DNA of 64,000 bases from Caenorhabditis remanei (GCF_010183535.1 NC_071331.1:7812001-7876000), one strand, 5' to 3'; positions 10,487-22,440 are shown, counted from the stretch's first letter. Numbers and translations are program-made. Notes: a model not told the origin generated them from the sequence alone.

Positions 10487-11542
10487 ATGGATGCCGATAT
10501 GGATATCGCTGACAAGGAATTCATCAAATTTTTTTCAAAAACTGCTTCGAAAGTCAACTGCTCGGTATATCGACGAGACTTGATCCGCGCCTTCATTGCG
10601 GAAGGAGGCATTGATACTCACAGACGATATGTCCATAATACTAAGTAAGTTTTATTAGAAAACCTAGAATGTGTAATTCTCGATTTGATTTCCAGAATGA
10701 CGAGGATGATTCTCGGTAGCGAGTACTCAATGGAGCAGAAGGCAAAGATGTTCTTCGTGGCGAGAGTCCCAATGACTGACACGGAATTTCTCAGAAAGCT
10801 GGAACAAGATTTCACCGTCAAGACAAGCCAGAAAATGATTATTGGGTTGTACTCGAAAACCGATGGAAAATCAATATTCGAGGCGGTGGATTCAAAGCAA
10901 AAAAGGATTCGAATCGGACCAGCTCCCTCTACTCCAACGACAAGTGGTCCAGTGAAGCGGGCGGCCTCGGAGCCTCTTATTCCAAGCCCAGAGCAGAAGA
11001 AGATGGCCATGGAGCTGCACGATTCAAAAGAGACACCTACACCAGAAGTATCAATGGTCAGACCAAATCCGAATACACCCGAACTGGAAATTCAGAGTGT
11101 TGTTCCACCTACAATCATCCCAGCCTGTCGTAACCATGTGATCGTCAATTTCCTCCAGCGACTCCAGATGACGATCACTGGATTTCACAGACATGAGTTG
11201 GGCGGTCTCTGCAAGAAGATTAAGGAGGCAATCCAGTTGGTAGGAAGCAGTGAGATAGTCCAACTTCCGTTTCGCATTGCTGAGATTATGAATATGTTCA
11301 TGGGAAAACTGAAGGGACAGAGATGTGTTGGGCCTCTCAATGGGGAGTTCTTTATTTTCGAGTGGGACCTCGTGGACATCCTGTTGGGGCGTATGGAAGA
11401 TTGCACATCGTTGGAGCATTTTGTGGAAGCATTGAAGAACAAGCAAATGAAAGTTAGAATGAATGAAGAACTCATTGTGTCTTACTTGGAAGTCGGCGAA
11501 GTGTTCTCGAACTTTGTTGGTTATATTGCTGATAAGTGTTAG
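10487..11542 (+). CDS. SPK-domain protein
   Basis: Two exons (10487-10644 and 10696-11542) joined by a 51-bp intron with a GTAAGT donor and TTTCCAG acceptor; phase agrees and the product is 334 residues. The start follows a likely splice-leader acceptor (TTCAG, 2 bases before the ATG). Residues about 9-120 resemble the SPK domain, a nematode-expanded domain of unclear, probably nuclear, function: EFIKFF, then YSMEQKAKMFF, VPMTDTEFLRKLEQDFTV and YSKTDGKSIFEA fall in the usual order. The intron lies inside the domain. A linker rich in Pro, Ser, Thr and basic residues (about 125-190, with RKR-like basic clusters) leads to a helical C-terminal region of a kind seen in other SPK proteins. An AATAAA at 11592 follows the stop. 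No sign of decay. Confidence 0.68.
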
Positions 11543-12441
11543 TTATTGATTTGCGTCTATTACTTGTTCTGACTTACTACTTGAGAACTTTAATAAAATA
11601 CATTAATTGAACCTACGTTTTATTTCAGCTATACATTTTCCTGCCGTATTAAATATTTTACGTAAGAAGACCAACATTTACCGTTTTCACACTAAAATTA
11701 TATTTACATTAGGCTAGGATGATTGATTTTTTTTTCAATTCTTTCACTTCGAAAATGTAAGAACATTTTCTGGAGACATCTTGTTCAAAAACAGAGCAAA
11801 AGTTGGATGAGACGAAGCCTGTTTCACTTCTTCATTATTTGAAATATGCTGAAAAATGCTTTACTACTTCTTGATATTCCGGTTGAATTTTGTAACTTTG
11901 AACTGTCCTATAACTTTTGCACCCCTTTCTAATCATAAAATCAGATTCCGCAAACTACAAATATCTGAAAACCTGTCAAGTGTGTACTTTCAATTCTTTA
12001 AATAACAAGATTAAACTTCTTCTTTCTTGTTTTCTTATTAAATTTCGCTGTAACAGAATTGTTATAATCCGAAAATGAAATGAAAATACTAATGGTCCAA
12101 ACCTATGAATACAATTCTTCCAACGGTGTCCTGCTGCTTTCGAAACTTTCAATTTTGAAACGTGTAGGTGGCTCCCGATGATCACTTGGTATAAACTCTT
12201 GATCTAAACTCTTGATCGCAGTATTCATTCAATGAAAATCACTGGTGGAACTCGTGGATGAAATCAAATCCACGGTATCCCGCTGTCAAAGATTCAAACT
12301 TTGAAAATCATGTGGGTGGTTCACTTGGTATAAGTTTTTGGTCTAAACAGTTTACATGGTTTTTAATAAACGGGAGTGTGGGTGGTGTAAACTCTTGATC
12401 TCGGATTCAATGGAAAAGTCAGTATGTTACGAGCATCCACC
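11543..12441. other. Left flank of the Cys-rich gene cluster, duplicated sequence
   Basis: No gene seen. From about 11800 this sequence recurs inverted at about 17095-17795 and, in part, upstream of the second copy (about 14570-14850). It contains repeats of TAAACTCTTGATC and CACTTGGTATA and a TGGGTGG motif, which are shared by all three upstream regions and are candidate regulatory elements. Confidence 0.55.
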
Positions 12442-12795
12442 ATGGTAAGTTCTCTTTCAGTCCAAAGAATCTCATTTCCACATTTCCAGATGTTCCGTTA
12501 CTTCATGCTCTTCGCTCTCGTCTCAGCTGCCTCTGCAGTCACCCGTGCCATCTGTGAAAACTACTGTTCTTCTGTCAACGGAAGAGCATCTTACGACAAT
12601 TGCTCTCCATGGATCAGTTTCGCCACCCAACAAAACCAGACCTGCTACAATGAGTGTGTCTATAAGTGTGCTGTTGTCTACAAAGGATCTTGCATGACTG
12701 GAAACAAATACCGTTGCTGTCTCGAGACATTCCCAGCCAAAAAGCAGCCATTCAAGATCAGTGGATGCAACAAACTCTACAATAATCTCATCTAA
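12442..12795 (+). CDS. Small secreted ten-cysteine protein, copy 1
   Basis: Exon 1 is probably only the ATG (12442-12444). A 45-bp intron (GTAAGTTC...TTTCCAG) precedes exon 2 (12490-12795), which itself begins with ATG, so translation may start at either Met. The product is about 101-102 residues: a signal peptide (MFRYFMLFALVSAASA) followed by a mature chain with ten cysteines in the order CxxxC, C, CxxxCxxxC, C, CC, C, which would allow five disulfides. I do not recognise the family. Unlike copies 2 and 3, this copy lacks about 95 bp directly upstream, including the TATA-like CATAAAAGGG, so its expression may be altered. The protein is almost identical to the other two copies. Reading through the intron would replace the signal peptide start with an unlikely leader. 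Confidence 0.75.
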   Translation: MVSSLSVQRISFPHFQMFRYFMLFALVSAASAVTRAICENYCSSVNGRASYDNCSPWISFATQQNQTCYNECVYKCAVVYKGSCMTGNKYRCCLETFPAKKQPFKISGCNKLYNNLI

Positions 12796-13856
12796 TCAGT
12801 CATATTTGAGTCAATAAATTAACTGCAGTCCGAATATTCTCTGTTTTTATAGTTTAATCAGTGTTTGGGTATCGAAAACTAAAATAATTTATTGTTTCAC
12901 CGAGTATCAAGTTAGGAACAATGAAATGTACAAACACATGTAGAGAAACCACTCTCTTGGAAATTGCATCTTTCCAAGCATTGTTTAAACTCCACGAGCA
13001 TCGACTCTTACTACGTCTCAAACGCGTGGTCGTTAGATAACTCCGCGAAATTTATTTGAATATCTCTATCGGAATTGCAGAATGAAAATATTAGCTACTG
13101 CTTTATGCACTCATAATGTTTCTGAATTCATAAATAATATTTTGTTTTGTATTGATCTAGATGTTACCGAAGAATTACTCGTCATAATTTCTTTATCACA
13201 TCAGATGCATATGAAACCGGCAAAAACGGAATAATTATTTCATGATGAGTCAACTGATTTTGCTCAAATCTCTTCAAGTTTATTTTAGAATAAAATTCAT
13301 ACCTAATTTAGGTCATGATTGTTACAGTAAGTTTTCAGAATCGGAAGTGTTCAAATCATCGAAGCTATGATTTTTTATTATTCAAAAACATATAAATTAA
13401 ATACCTTGCACACCTGTTGGACGATTCCAATGCGGAGATTCGTAAACGCTCTGTTTGATGTAAATTTTAAGTCCGCTGGCAGGTACCACTTCTTTCACTC
13501 AGACACTACTTCTTACTTTTTTTAAACTTAGAAATACTCACGATGCAATTCATCGTTGTTGGTCTTTAAAAAAAATCTTTTCAATTTTGAAAATTTTCTG
13601 ATAAAATAGCTGTTTCATCAAAAACTTATTTAAAAATGTGAAAAAGAATAATAATGTGCTCCTGACTAACCAAAAAAACCAAAAATAACTTCAACTTCCT
13701 TTATTGATCTTAAGTTCTGAAAAAAGATTCATGAAAAGCTTCTTTCTTGTAATTCTTACGAATAAGACAACAAATTGTATTCAAAAACAAGGTAATTATA
13801 AGCTTTTTTTCACTTCTGAAGAACAGTATCATTTGTACTTCGAATCACAAAAGCCC
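12796..13856. other. Spacer shared by copies 1 and 2
   Basis: No gene seen. A polyadenylation-like AATAAA follows the stop. The stretch around 13100-13640 matches the stretch downstream of copy 2 (about 15540-16130), so the tandem duplication includes several hundred bases of 3' flank. Confidence 0.55.
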
Positions 13857-13864
13857 GTCAGTAC

Positions 13865-14364
13865 CAGAGATGTTGGGAAGTGAAAATTTTCTTAACCGGA
13901 AGTCGGAAGTCGGAAGTTGGAAGTGATTTTTCTTATCAGGAAGTCGGAAGTAGGAAGTCGGAAGTAAAATTTCTTATCCGGAAGTCGGAAGTAGGAAGTC
14001 GGAAGTAAAAAAACACCCGGAAGTCGGAAGTTGGAAGTAGATTTTTTCGCAAAGATTCAAAAACTAATTGAAAAAGTTCATAAAATTCGCGAAAATCAGT
14101 GGAAAATTAGTTTTTGGCTGAAGAAAAGCCTATTTTCTATCCTTTTAGACCATTTTTCCATGTATTTCTGCGAAATTTACTTTTCCGAAATTTCACCGTT
14201 ATGTAATGACAGAAGTCGGAAGTAAAATTCCTTATCCGGAAGTCGGAAGTCGGAAGTCGGAAGTGAAATTTCTTATCCGGAAGTCGGAAGTAGGAAGTCG
14301 GAAGTGAAAAAAAACCCGGAAGTCGGAAGTCGGAAGTCGGAAGTCGGAATTCCCAACAACACTG
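13865..14364. mobile_element. hAT-like MITE made of GGAAGTCGGAAGT repeats
   Basis: Perfect 8-bp flanks GTCAGTAC at 13857-13864 and 14365-14372. Ends are CAGAGATGTTGGGAAGTG and CGGAATTCCCAACAACACTG. Many copies of GGAAGTCGGAAGTAGGAAGT lie on both sides of a short unique centre (14041-14210). The flank fits the hAT target pattern nTnnnnAn. It separates copies 1 and 2 of the Cys-rich gene. Confidence 0.82.
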
Positions 14365-14900
14365 GTCAGTACCCTATTGTTACCGTTTTATTTGTTTGAT
14401 AAATGTCGGTTTGTCAATGTAACCGTGCTATATTGATTTATATCCCGTCTGAAACTCAAAACGCGAAATCTACATGAACTATCACTAACAACGCATCCAA
14501 AATTTACATAACCACGTTTTCTCATCGTTCGGTTTCTACACATTCCTATGGACTTTCCATCTGCACGTATCGATAATTCTTTTGGAAATTTCAATTTTGA
14601 ATCGTGTAGGTGGCTCCGATCACTTGGTATACACTCTTGATCTAAACATTTGATCGCAGTATTCATTCAATAAAAATCACTGGTTGAACTTGTGGGTGAA
14701 ATCAAATCCACGGTACCCCGCTGTCAAGGATTCAAACTTTGAAAATCATGTGGGTGGCTCACTTGGTATAAACTCTTGGTCTAAAAAGTTTCAATTTTCA
14801 ATAAACGGGAGTGTGGGTGGTGTAAACTCTTGATCTCGGATTCAATGGAAAATCCAGAATGTTTCAATCAAAAAGACATCCCGCCGAGTTATACGATTCA

Positions 14901-14910
14901 CATAAAAGGG
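14901..14910 (+). promoter_or_regulatory. TATA-like core promoter element of copy 2
   Basis: CATAAAAGGG lies about 50 bases before the ATG and is followed by a CAGTTTCTACTGACCAGC initiator-side stretch. The same block is present before copy 3 (minus strand) and absent before copy 1. Confidence 0.5.
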
Positions 14911-14958
14911 AGCCAATACAATACATTCCTCATCAGTTTCTACTGACCAGCATCCACC

Positions 14959-15312
14959 ATGGTAAGTTCTCTTTCAGTCCAAAGAATCTTATTTCCACAT
15001 TTCCAGATGTTCCGTTACTTCATGCTCTTCGCCCTCGTCTCAGCTGCCTCTGCAGTCACTCGTGCCATCTGTGAAAACTACTGTTCTTCTGTCAACGGAA
15101 GAGCATCTTACGACAACTGCTCTCCATGGATCAGTTTCGCCACCCAACAAAACCAGACCTGCTACAATGAGTGTGTCTATAAGTGTGCTGTTGTCTACAA
15201 AGGATCTTGCATGACTGGAAACAAATACCGTTGCTGTCTCGAAACATTCCCAGCCAAGAAGCAGCCATTTAAGATCAGTGGATGCAATAAACTCTACAAT
15301 AATCTCATCTAA
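14959..15312 (+). CDS. Small secreted ten-cysteine protein, copy 2
   Basis: Same structure as copy 1: an ATG exon (14959-14961), a 45-bp intron ending TTTCCAG, and exon 2 (15007-15312). The mature protein is the same as copy 1 at every position I compared, with nucleotide changes mostly silent (for example GCT/GCC, AAC/AAT). The upstream region is complete: TATA-like element, then the shared ACTCTTGATC and CACTTGGTATA repeats further out. Conserved protein with silent differences suggests either very recent duplication or purifying selection. Ligand or target unknown; extracellular from the signal peptide. Confidence 0.78.
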   Translation: MVSSLSVQRILFPHFQMFRYFMLFALVSAASAVTRAICENYCSSVNGRASYDNCSPWISFATQQNQTCYNECVYKCAVVYKGSCMTGNKYRCCLETFPAKKQPFKISGCNKLYNNLI

Positions 15313-16738
15313 TCAGTCATATTTGAGTCAATAAAATAACTACAGTTTGAACGTTCTCTGTTCAAATCGTTCAAGCAATGTGTAGGTATCAAAAACACAG
15401 ATGACTCACTTCGACCGAGTATCAAGTGTTTTAGGATCTCTCGCGGAGAATACGGTACGGAGCTAAAAAAAGAAAAATCGAGTAATGTCATGTCGCGAAA
15501 TTTGCCGAAACGTTCTCTATTGGAGTTCCAGAATGAAAGTAAAATGCATTATTTCACATATTAGCTAACATATGATTAATATTTTGGTTTGTATTGATCC
15601 GAATGTTACCCATGAATTACTCGTCATAATTTCTTTATCACTTCAGATGCATATGAAACCGCTAAAAACTGACTAACTAATTCATCTCTAATTTGTTTTT
15701 ATTACAACCCGAAATTTCTCATTGAGTCAGTTCTTTCGCATACAGGATTTCCATATTTCCACAAAATATTTCAAACTAGTCGTTAGCTGTGAGATTGAAG
15801 AAATGAAGAATGTCAAAGATTCTTCATAAAGTCCTTGTTTCATCAAAAACATAAATATAATAACAAGTGTAACTCTATGATAATGTTTACATTACCATTT
15901 CGATTAATAGTTAAGGAAGTTTTTGGGTGTGAATGAATAGTTTCTCTGTTCTCATTTAATGTTTACAATCGGAGGTGTTCAAACCATCAAAACTATGATT
16001 TTTCTTAAAAAATGACCCGTTTTAGACAATTCAACGACGAAATTAGTTGGTCTTTTGGTAAATAATTGCAACTTTAAAGATTTTCTGATAAAATAGTTGT
16101 TTCATCAAAACTTTAATTGTATCTGTGAAATAGACTAACAATGCGCACTAGAGTCAGCTAAAAATAACATCGACTGTTCCTTAGTTCATCTTACGTTTTG
16201 AAAAATTTTCATTTCATGAAGATTCTTTCTTGAAATATTAATTATGAATAAAACAACAATTTGTATTTAAAATCACAGTAATTTGTACGCGTGTTTCTAC
16301 TAGTAAAAACATTATTTAACTCCGAATCTCAAAAGCGCGTTCTTACCGATTTACATGTTTCATAAAAGTGGGTTGGTAAATGTAACAGTGGTACATCCCT
16401 TGCAAATCTCAAACCCCCAAGATCCACATTAACTATCACTAACAATGCATCCATTATTTACCTAAATACGTTTTTTCGACGTTTGTTATCACACAGTCTC
16501 TTGGTGACGTCATCATACTTTTCATCTGATGAATTTAGAAACATTCTGACTCTATTTTTCATTTAAGCACCGGTTTCTCACACACTACATATATGTTTTC
16601 GCACATTTCTTTGTTCCTAATACACTTGATACTCGTTGTAAATAAATTTTCTGTGTTCTCGATACCCAATCACTGAGTAAACTATAAAAACAGTGAATAT
16701 TCAGACTGCAGTTATTTTATTGACTCAAACATGACTGA
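15313..16738. other. Spacer between convergent copies 2 and 3
   Basis: No gene seen. AATAAA follows copy 2, and its inverse precedes copy 3. The left half matches the flank after copy 1. The last part (about 16560-16738) is the inverted 3' flank of copy 3. Confidence 0.5.
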
Positions 16739-17092
16739 TTAGATAAGATTATTGTAGAGTTTGTTGCATCCACTGATCTTGAATGGCTGCTTTTTGGCTG
16801 GGAATGTCTCGAGACAGCAACGGTATTTGTTTCCAGTCATGCAAGATCCTTTGTAGACAACAGCACACTTATAGACACACTCATTGTAGCAGGTCTGGTT
16901 TTGTTGGGTGGCGAAACTGATCCATGGAGAGCAGTTGTCGTAAGATGCTCTTCCGTTGACAGAAGAACAGTAGTTTTCACAGATGGCACGGGTGACTGCA
17001 GAGGCAGCTGAGACGAGAGCGAAGAGCATGAAGTAACGGAACATCTGGAAATGTGGAAATGAGATTCTTTGGACTGAAAGAGAACTTACCAT
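16739..17092 (-). CDS. Small secreted ten-cysteine protein, copy 3 (inverted)
   Basis: The minus-strand model is an ATG exon at 17092-17090, an intron at 17089-17045 and exon 2 at 17044-16739. The protein is identical to copy 1 as far as I can read it, including signal peptide and all ten cysteines. Homology to the copy 1 region extends on both sides for roughly a kilobase, so copies 1 and 3 form a large inverted duplication with copy 2 inside. The promoter block with the TATA-like element is intact. Copies 2 and 3 are convergent. Confidence 0.78.
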   Translation of the reverse strand: MVSSLSVQRISFPHFQMFRYFMLFALVSAASAVTRAICENYCSSVNGRASYDNCSPWISFATQQNQTCYNECVYKCAVVYKGSCMTGNKYRCCLETFPAKKQPFKISGCNKLYNNLI

Positions 17093-17140
17093 GGTGGATG
17101 CTCGTCAGTAGAAACTGATGAAGAGTGTATTCCCATTGCT

Positions 17141-17150
17141 CCCTTTTATG
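17141..17150 (-). promoter_or_regulatory. TATA-like core promoter element of copy 3
   Basis: Minus-strand CATAAAAGGG about 50 bases before the ATG, in the same position as in copy 2. Confidence 0.5.
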
Positions 17151-18696
17151 TGAATCGGATAACTCGGCGGGGTGTCTTTGTGATTGAAACATACTGACTT
17201 TTCCATCCGAGATCAAGAGTTTACACCACCCACACCCCCGTTTATTGAAAATTGAAATTTTTTAGACCAAACGTTTATACCAAGTGAGCCACCCACATGA
17301 TTTTCGAAGTTTGGATTTTTGACAGCGGGATACCGTGAATTTGATTTCATCCACGAGTTCAACCAGTGATTTTTATTGAATGAATACTGTGATCAAGAGT
17401 TTAAACCAAGTGATCACTAGGAGCCACCTACACGTTTCAAAATTAAAAATTTTCGAAAACAGCGGGACACCGTTGGAAGAATTTTTCAGGAGTACCAGTA
17501 GTTCAGGAGTACCATTAGTATTTTCATTTCATTTTCAAATTATAACAATTCTGTTACAGTGAAATTTAATAACAAAACAAGAAGAAGTTTAATTTCATTA
17601 CTTAAAGAATTGATAGTGCACACTTGACAGGTTTTCAGATATTTGTAGTTTGTGGAATATATTGTTTTCTGGAAAGAAGGTGATGAAAAAACTGTAGAAA
17701 AGTTCAAAGTTACAAAATTCAATCGAAGAATCAAGAAGAATTTTAGCATTTTTCAACATATTTGAAATAATGAAGAAGTGAAATTGGCTACGTATACACT
17801 TTGACTACAGAAAGAACTCTCGGCATCAGACAAAAATAGAAAAATAGAATGAAAGGTCAGTTGACCGCTTTAGTTCAGAAACTTAAAAAGAAAAATGTTT
17901 CCTCTATTCCTTATCAATTCTGACTCTATCAGTTTGCAATAAGTGAGCATCATTGTCCGAATTTTCGATAACTAAGTTTGCAAACCCCCAGTCAAAATCT
18001 ATTTGACATCCCAGTGATAAGAAATCCAAATCTGAACTACCAAATTTTCTTCAGTTCAGATCACGACGGTACGGTTACATACCTGATATTGAGAATTCAG
18101 TTTTTTGCTGTTTCTCAGTCCAAATATTGGTGCATCGGAATTCCAATACATATTAAGAAATAGGAAGTGTCAAAAAATTGAAAAGACGAAGTACAAAAAT
18201 AAAGAACACAAGATTAATTTGCTGTTTTAGTGTACAGTTTTCTTTCTTTTCCAAACGTGAAATGTTGATTGTCATACAAAGTTTTTTGCTAGTTTCTGGA
18301 AAGCAACAACAAAAAAACACTTATTGTACAAATTTTTCATTTTTAGTATCAGTTTGTTTTTCTGAATGAGCAACTAGCAGAGTACGTCAAGTCCAAGATG
18401 TCGATCAATTTCTTCTTCAATCACTTCTTCTAACACAACCTACTACCATCCAACAACAGCATTGTTTTTTCACCAAGCGAAAGTAATCCTTATTTTCTCA
18501 CAAGCATGCCTCGACTCACTTCGTATTCAACCTAATCCCTTAGAGCTTACTCTTAATATCAGACCTCATTTCTAATAAAAGAAATGAAAAAACACAAAAG
18601 ACGATGACGGAGCCTCTTATATTTTGTGTTAAAGACTTCTGTTGACGTAGGTTGACTCTATATAAGCCTCTTCTTTTAGTCATCTACTCTACCCAA
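17151..18696. other. Spacer upstream of the srt gene
   Basis: Up to about 17795 this is the inverted copy of the copy-1 upstream region. From 17800 to 18650 I see no gene, repeat or transposon end. Just before the srt start, TCTTCTTTTAG (ending 18679) could serve as a splice-leader acceptor. Confidence 0.45.
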
Positions 18697-21375
18697 ATGA
18701 ATCGTCTAATCGAATACGGTACTGTCGAAGCAATCCCTTTCTACAACTGCTCTCGACAGTCATTCGAAGAATGGGAAGCCACCGGAGTCAAACGACAGTG
18801 GTTGGGATATCCGTTGATAGTATTCGGAACATTCATTGAGTTACTCTACATCCCCATCATCTATATCATTTTCAAGACCCGACTAATCAAACATGCATGC
18901 TATAAAATCATTGTGGTACTCGCTTTCATTGATATGTGTGCTACTTGCTGCAGTTGTTTGATCACCGGACCTCTGCTTATACTCGGATCTGTGTTCTGTA
19001 TGTATCCGACGTTTACCTATGTGGCTGGAAGTTTTGCGTTGGGTGAGTTACTGTTTCAGTAGGTTATGTTAAGGAATCAAATGTGAAAAAGGCGATTTAT
19101 TTAACGAAGGTATTACTATCCACCACCCACTTATTGGATTTTTGACAAGTTGGGGCCTTTGTTAGATTTCTGTTCTCACTATCAGTTTCTTGTTAGAAAG
19201 GTATTTAATGTAAATAGTGGCCAGGGATACAATAGCTATCTTCTAACGTTCTAAAAATAAATGTTTCGAGTTCTTCATAAAGATACTGCTGCTACAAGCA
19301 AAAATCAGTTGACAAACCTTCTGTAATGAATGAAAACGAAATTATCGTGAACTGGCCATGATGATGAAACCGACTGTTTCATGTCGGCTTCTTGAAACAT
19401 GAAATTTCGTTTTTTGTGATTACATCGTTGTCCATAGTTCTGGATAACTGAAAATGACTTACAGTTTGTCGAAAAGTTCACTCAATATTTTCTATTAGTT
19501 AACACGAAAAAAAAACTAGAAAGAATCAGAAAAATTTATAACAGTTTCATCACAATCAAGTCCACAATTCCCTGCATAGTTGAAAGAAAAATGGAAACCT
19601 TTAAGAAACAGTAAATGTAGAAAAACTAGTAGGAACTTTTTACAATTAGACAGTGCTACTAAGAATTCCCAGCTCAAAATAAATAAAATGATGGTACACT
19701 AGTAACCGACAACTTTTCAGTAATCAGTGTCATAAATATGAAGTTGATAAGTTGATAACTCACCAGCAGTGCAAGACGCGTTTTATATTGAAAGATGCGA
19801 AAAATGAACATAAAATTTGAACTTGGCACCAAGTCTTTTTTGGCGCCGTGCTAACCGTTGTGCGACGGAGCGCATTTCCGCGACCTCACGCCACGCACTA
19901 CTGTGCACTCGTTGAAAACCTGCTCAAATGCATTTCCTCGCATCAAAACTACTGTTTTATTAGTTGTGTATGATCGGATTGCATCATTAATATCCGGTGA
20001 CTACCTCTTTGGACAAGGAAAAACATATGGAAACAGTAATTTAGGTAGAGGACAGTCCAATGTCTTTATTTGAATGTTTCCCAAGTGTTCCAAGATTTCT
20101 GTTTCAGAAGATTTACATTTCATTTGGATACTAACGATGCTAGTTAACCGAACTTTTTTTCAGCAATGTGGTGTATGGCGTGTGCAACTACAGTATCCCT
20201 CTTCGCCAATCGGATTCTGAGTATTGCATTCCATGAATACGCAGATGTCATCGAGAAACGACTCGCTTATTTCTCAATAGTATTTTCCATCTCGTATGGA
20301 TTCTACATGTTCATGTTCACGCCAACAATCTGCTACAATTCTGTGTGGATTTCATGGATTCCTGATCCATTGTCTGAGCTGACACCGAGTGAGAAAGCTG
20401 CTGATATGGTGAGTCAATGTAAGACACGAAGACTGTTGATCAATTCACATAAAATATTCTTATCTTGCTGTCGAAACATCGAAAAAATGTGAGAATAGAT
20501 AACAACAGACAATGTCTGTAAAAATTATTTTCCCGGTTTCAACGCGTTGATTTCCACTAGAAACAATCTTTCAGAAACAATTTTTCATTTCGTTTACAAA
20601 TGCAACAATAAAAACATATTTTTCAGTACAAGAACAGACCACAAGCATGGAATAATTGGGTATTCGTATCCTGTATGTTCATTCTATTCTCCATTTACTG
20701 CGGAATGGTCAAGAAGATTGCAAGGGGACAGAAGTCAAAGGCATCCATGGCGGTTAGTTAATTTTTAGAGTTCAGTGAAAAAATCAATGGGACCCATATC
20801 AGATATGAGAACTCGTTGAAATAGTTGATTTTTGAAATAAAAATCTTTCATGTTTCAACATTTCGATAACAATACGTGTGGTAAAACTAACCGTTAATAT
20901 GACCGCGGTATCAAAATGTTATTAGGCCGGAAATCTTATGTATCAAAATGATAATTTTGTCGTTACTGGGCGGAGCCTATTCCATTGTTCTCATTCCCTT
21001 TGTCTCCAGCCTTTTTACTCTTCCCCATCCCCATCCAAATTCCATAAATTCTTCTTTCCAGATCTTCATCCAATGCATCATAATCTGTTTCTTCAACACC
21101 GTCTCCGCCCTCATCTACAATGCTCTCTCGTTCGTCACTCCCGACTTTTGGATCCTTCTTCTCGGCCAGCTGTGTTGGTCGATCAATCATGGATGTCCTG
21201 CTCTCATATACATCACAATGAATGAGACAATCAAGCGGGAATTCAAGAAATTAGTGTTCGGAATTACAACAAAGGTAATTAGTTAATTGGGGGCAATTTC
21301 TAGTTAATCCAATCGTTGTCTTTTCAGAAAATCGAAACATCCTCCGTCAACACTGCCTCTCGATCCAGAATCTAA
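18697..21375 (+). CDS. Serpentine chemoreceptor, srt-class, five exons
   Basis: Predicted nematode seven-transmembrane chemoreceptor, probably in sensory neurons. Exons 18697-19042, 20164-20408, 20627-20752, 21062-21274 and 21328-21375 join in phase to 325 residues, the usual srt length. Family-like features: N-terminal FYNCS glycosylation site and EEWE..GVKR..LGYP, TM1 about 38-59 ending in LLYIPIIYIIF, TM2 70-95 with FIDM and LITGPLLI, TM3 about 104-132 containing FALAMWCMACATT, TM4 151-172, TM5 208-226, TM6 240-262, and TM7 269-292 followed by NETIKREFK. Donors are GTGAGT or GTTAGT/GTAATT; acceptors end in TTTCAG or TTCCAG. Intron 1 (1.1 kb) holds no recognisable element. The exon 3-4 intron is only 309 bp here but kilobases long in the partial copies downstream. 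No inactivating change seen. The ligand is unknown. Confidence 0.85.
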
Positions 21376-21707
21376 CCTAAATCAGTCTGAAATAATTAGT
21401 CTAATTAATTGACAAGGACGAATTGTAATTCACATTTAAAGTAAATAAAACTGTGAACTATCAAATGTACTTGAAACCGTCAAAAATACTCAAAAATGTA
21501 TTTTTTTAAAATTCAAGTTTGACTTTCCTGTGGACTTTGCTATAATGAAGAATGAAGCTGAAATGTCTTATAAATAACTCATCGACTTAAATTTTCCTAT
21601 AGCGTCCAACATAAATGTTTTGAAATTAAACATTATTCTCCCAGTTTTAACACATTCAGTAGAAACCTCTTTATTCACAAACAAAACAATTAACTTAAAT
21701 TTTTCAG

Positions 21708-21833
21708 TACAAGAACAGACCACAAGCATGGAATAATTGGGTATTCGTATCCTGTATGTTCATTCTATTCTCCATTTACTGCGGAATGTTCAAGAAGATT
21801 GTAAGGGGACAGAAGTCAAAGGCATCCATGGCG
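21708..21833 (+). pseudogene. srt exon 3 duplicate, first extra copy
   Basis: A 126-bp copy of srt exon 3 (TM5) with intact TTTTTCAG acceptor and GTTAGT donor and an open frame. It carries small changes, such as GMFKKIVRG where the parent reads GMVKKIARG. It lies 333 bp after the stop of the complete gene and has no exon 4 directly after it, so it is probably a non-functional duplicate. Use as a 3' alternative exon is possible but not supported. Confidence 0.75.
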
Positions 21834-22440
21834 GTTAGTTAATTTTTAGAATTCAAAAAACATCGCGTGCACTGTGTTGATGTGTCACACATCAGAGATA
21901 ACAACTCGTTGAAATAGTTGATTTTTGAAATAAAAATCTAAAATGTTTCAACATTTCCATAGAAATATACTTGTGGTAAATCGCTAATACGGTTAATGAC
22001 AGCAGATTTAAAATGTGAATAGGCCGGAAGTCTTATGTATCAAAAATAATATTCTGGATTCATAGTCATAGATTTCGGCTCTCATCAAATTCAATACCAT
22101 CTCGATACGGTAAATTGATAAATTTTTCAAAAAAGTGATTTTTTCTATATGATGCAGGAGAGCTAGAAAAAAGTTGGTATCTTATAAAATGCAGAAAATA
22201 AGGCTGGCAATTCATTTCTGAAGAGATTTTGGTCCTATCTTTCGAAAGAAACATTTTCATTTTTCAACTTCCATCGATTGTTTCGGTAGGTCGAAGGGGG
22301 CGGAGCCTAATGGAACATGGTATAAAATTCTTAGAATTCCTAGGATACTAACATATTGAAAAATCAGCCGAAACGGATCAACTTAGTGCATGTGTAACAT
22401 GACCTTTAGGCCTATGCTAGAGCCAGTCAGAGATTGTCGC
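21834..22440. other. Intron-homologous spacer
   Basis: No gene. The first 200 bp match the parent's exon 3-4 intron (CAACTCGTTGAAATAGTTGA and AGGCCGGAAGTCTTATGTATC). A GGGGGCGGAGCCTAATG motif lies near 22300. Confidence 0.5.

Noticed and set aside
12424..12489. Longer N-terminus for the Cys-rich protein by reading through from 12424
   Set aside because: It would run through a conserved GTAAGT...TTTCCAG intron and bury the signal peptide; copies 2 and 3 do not share the upstream start.
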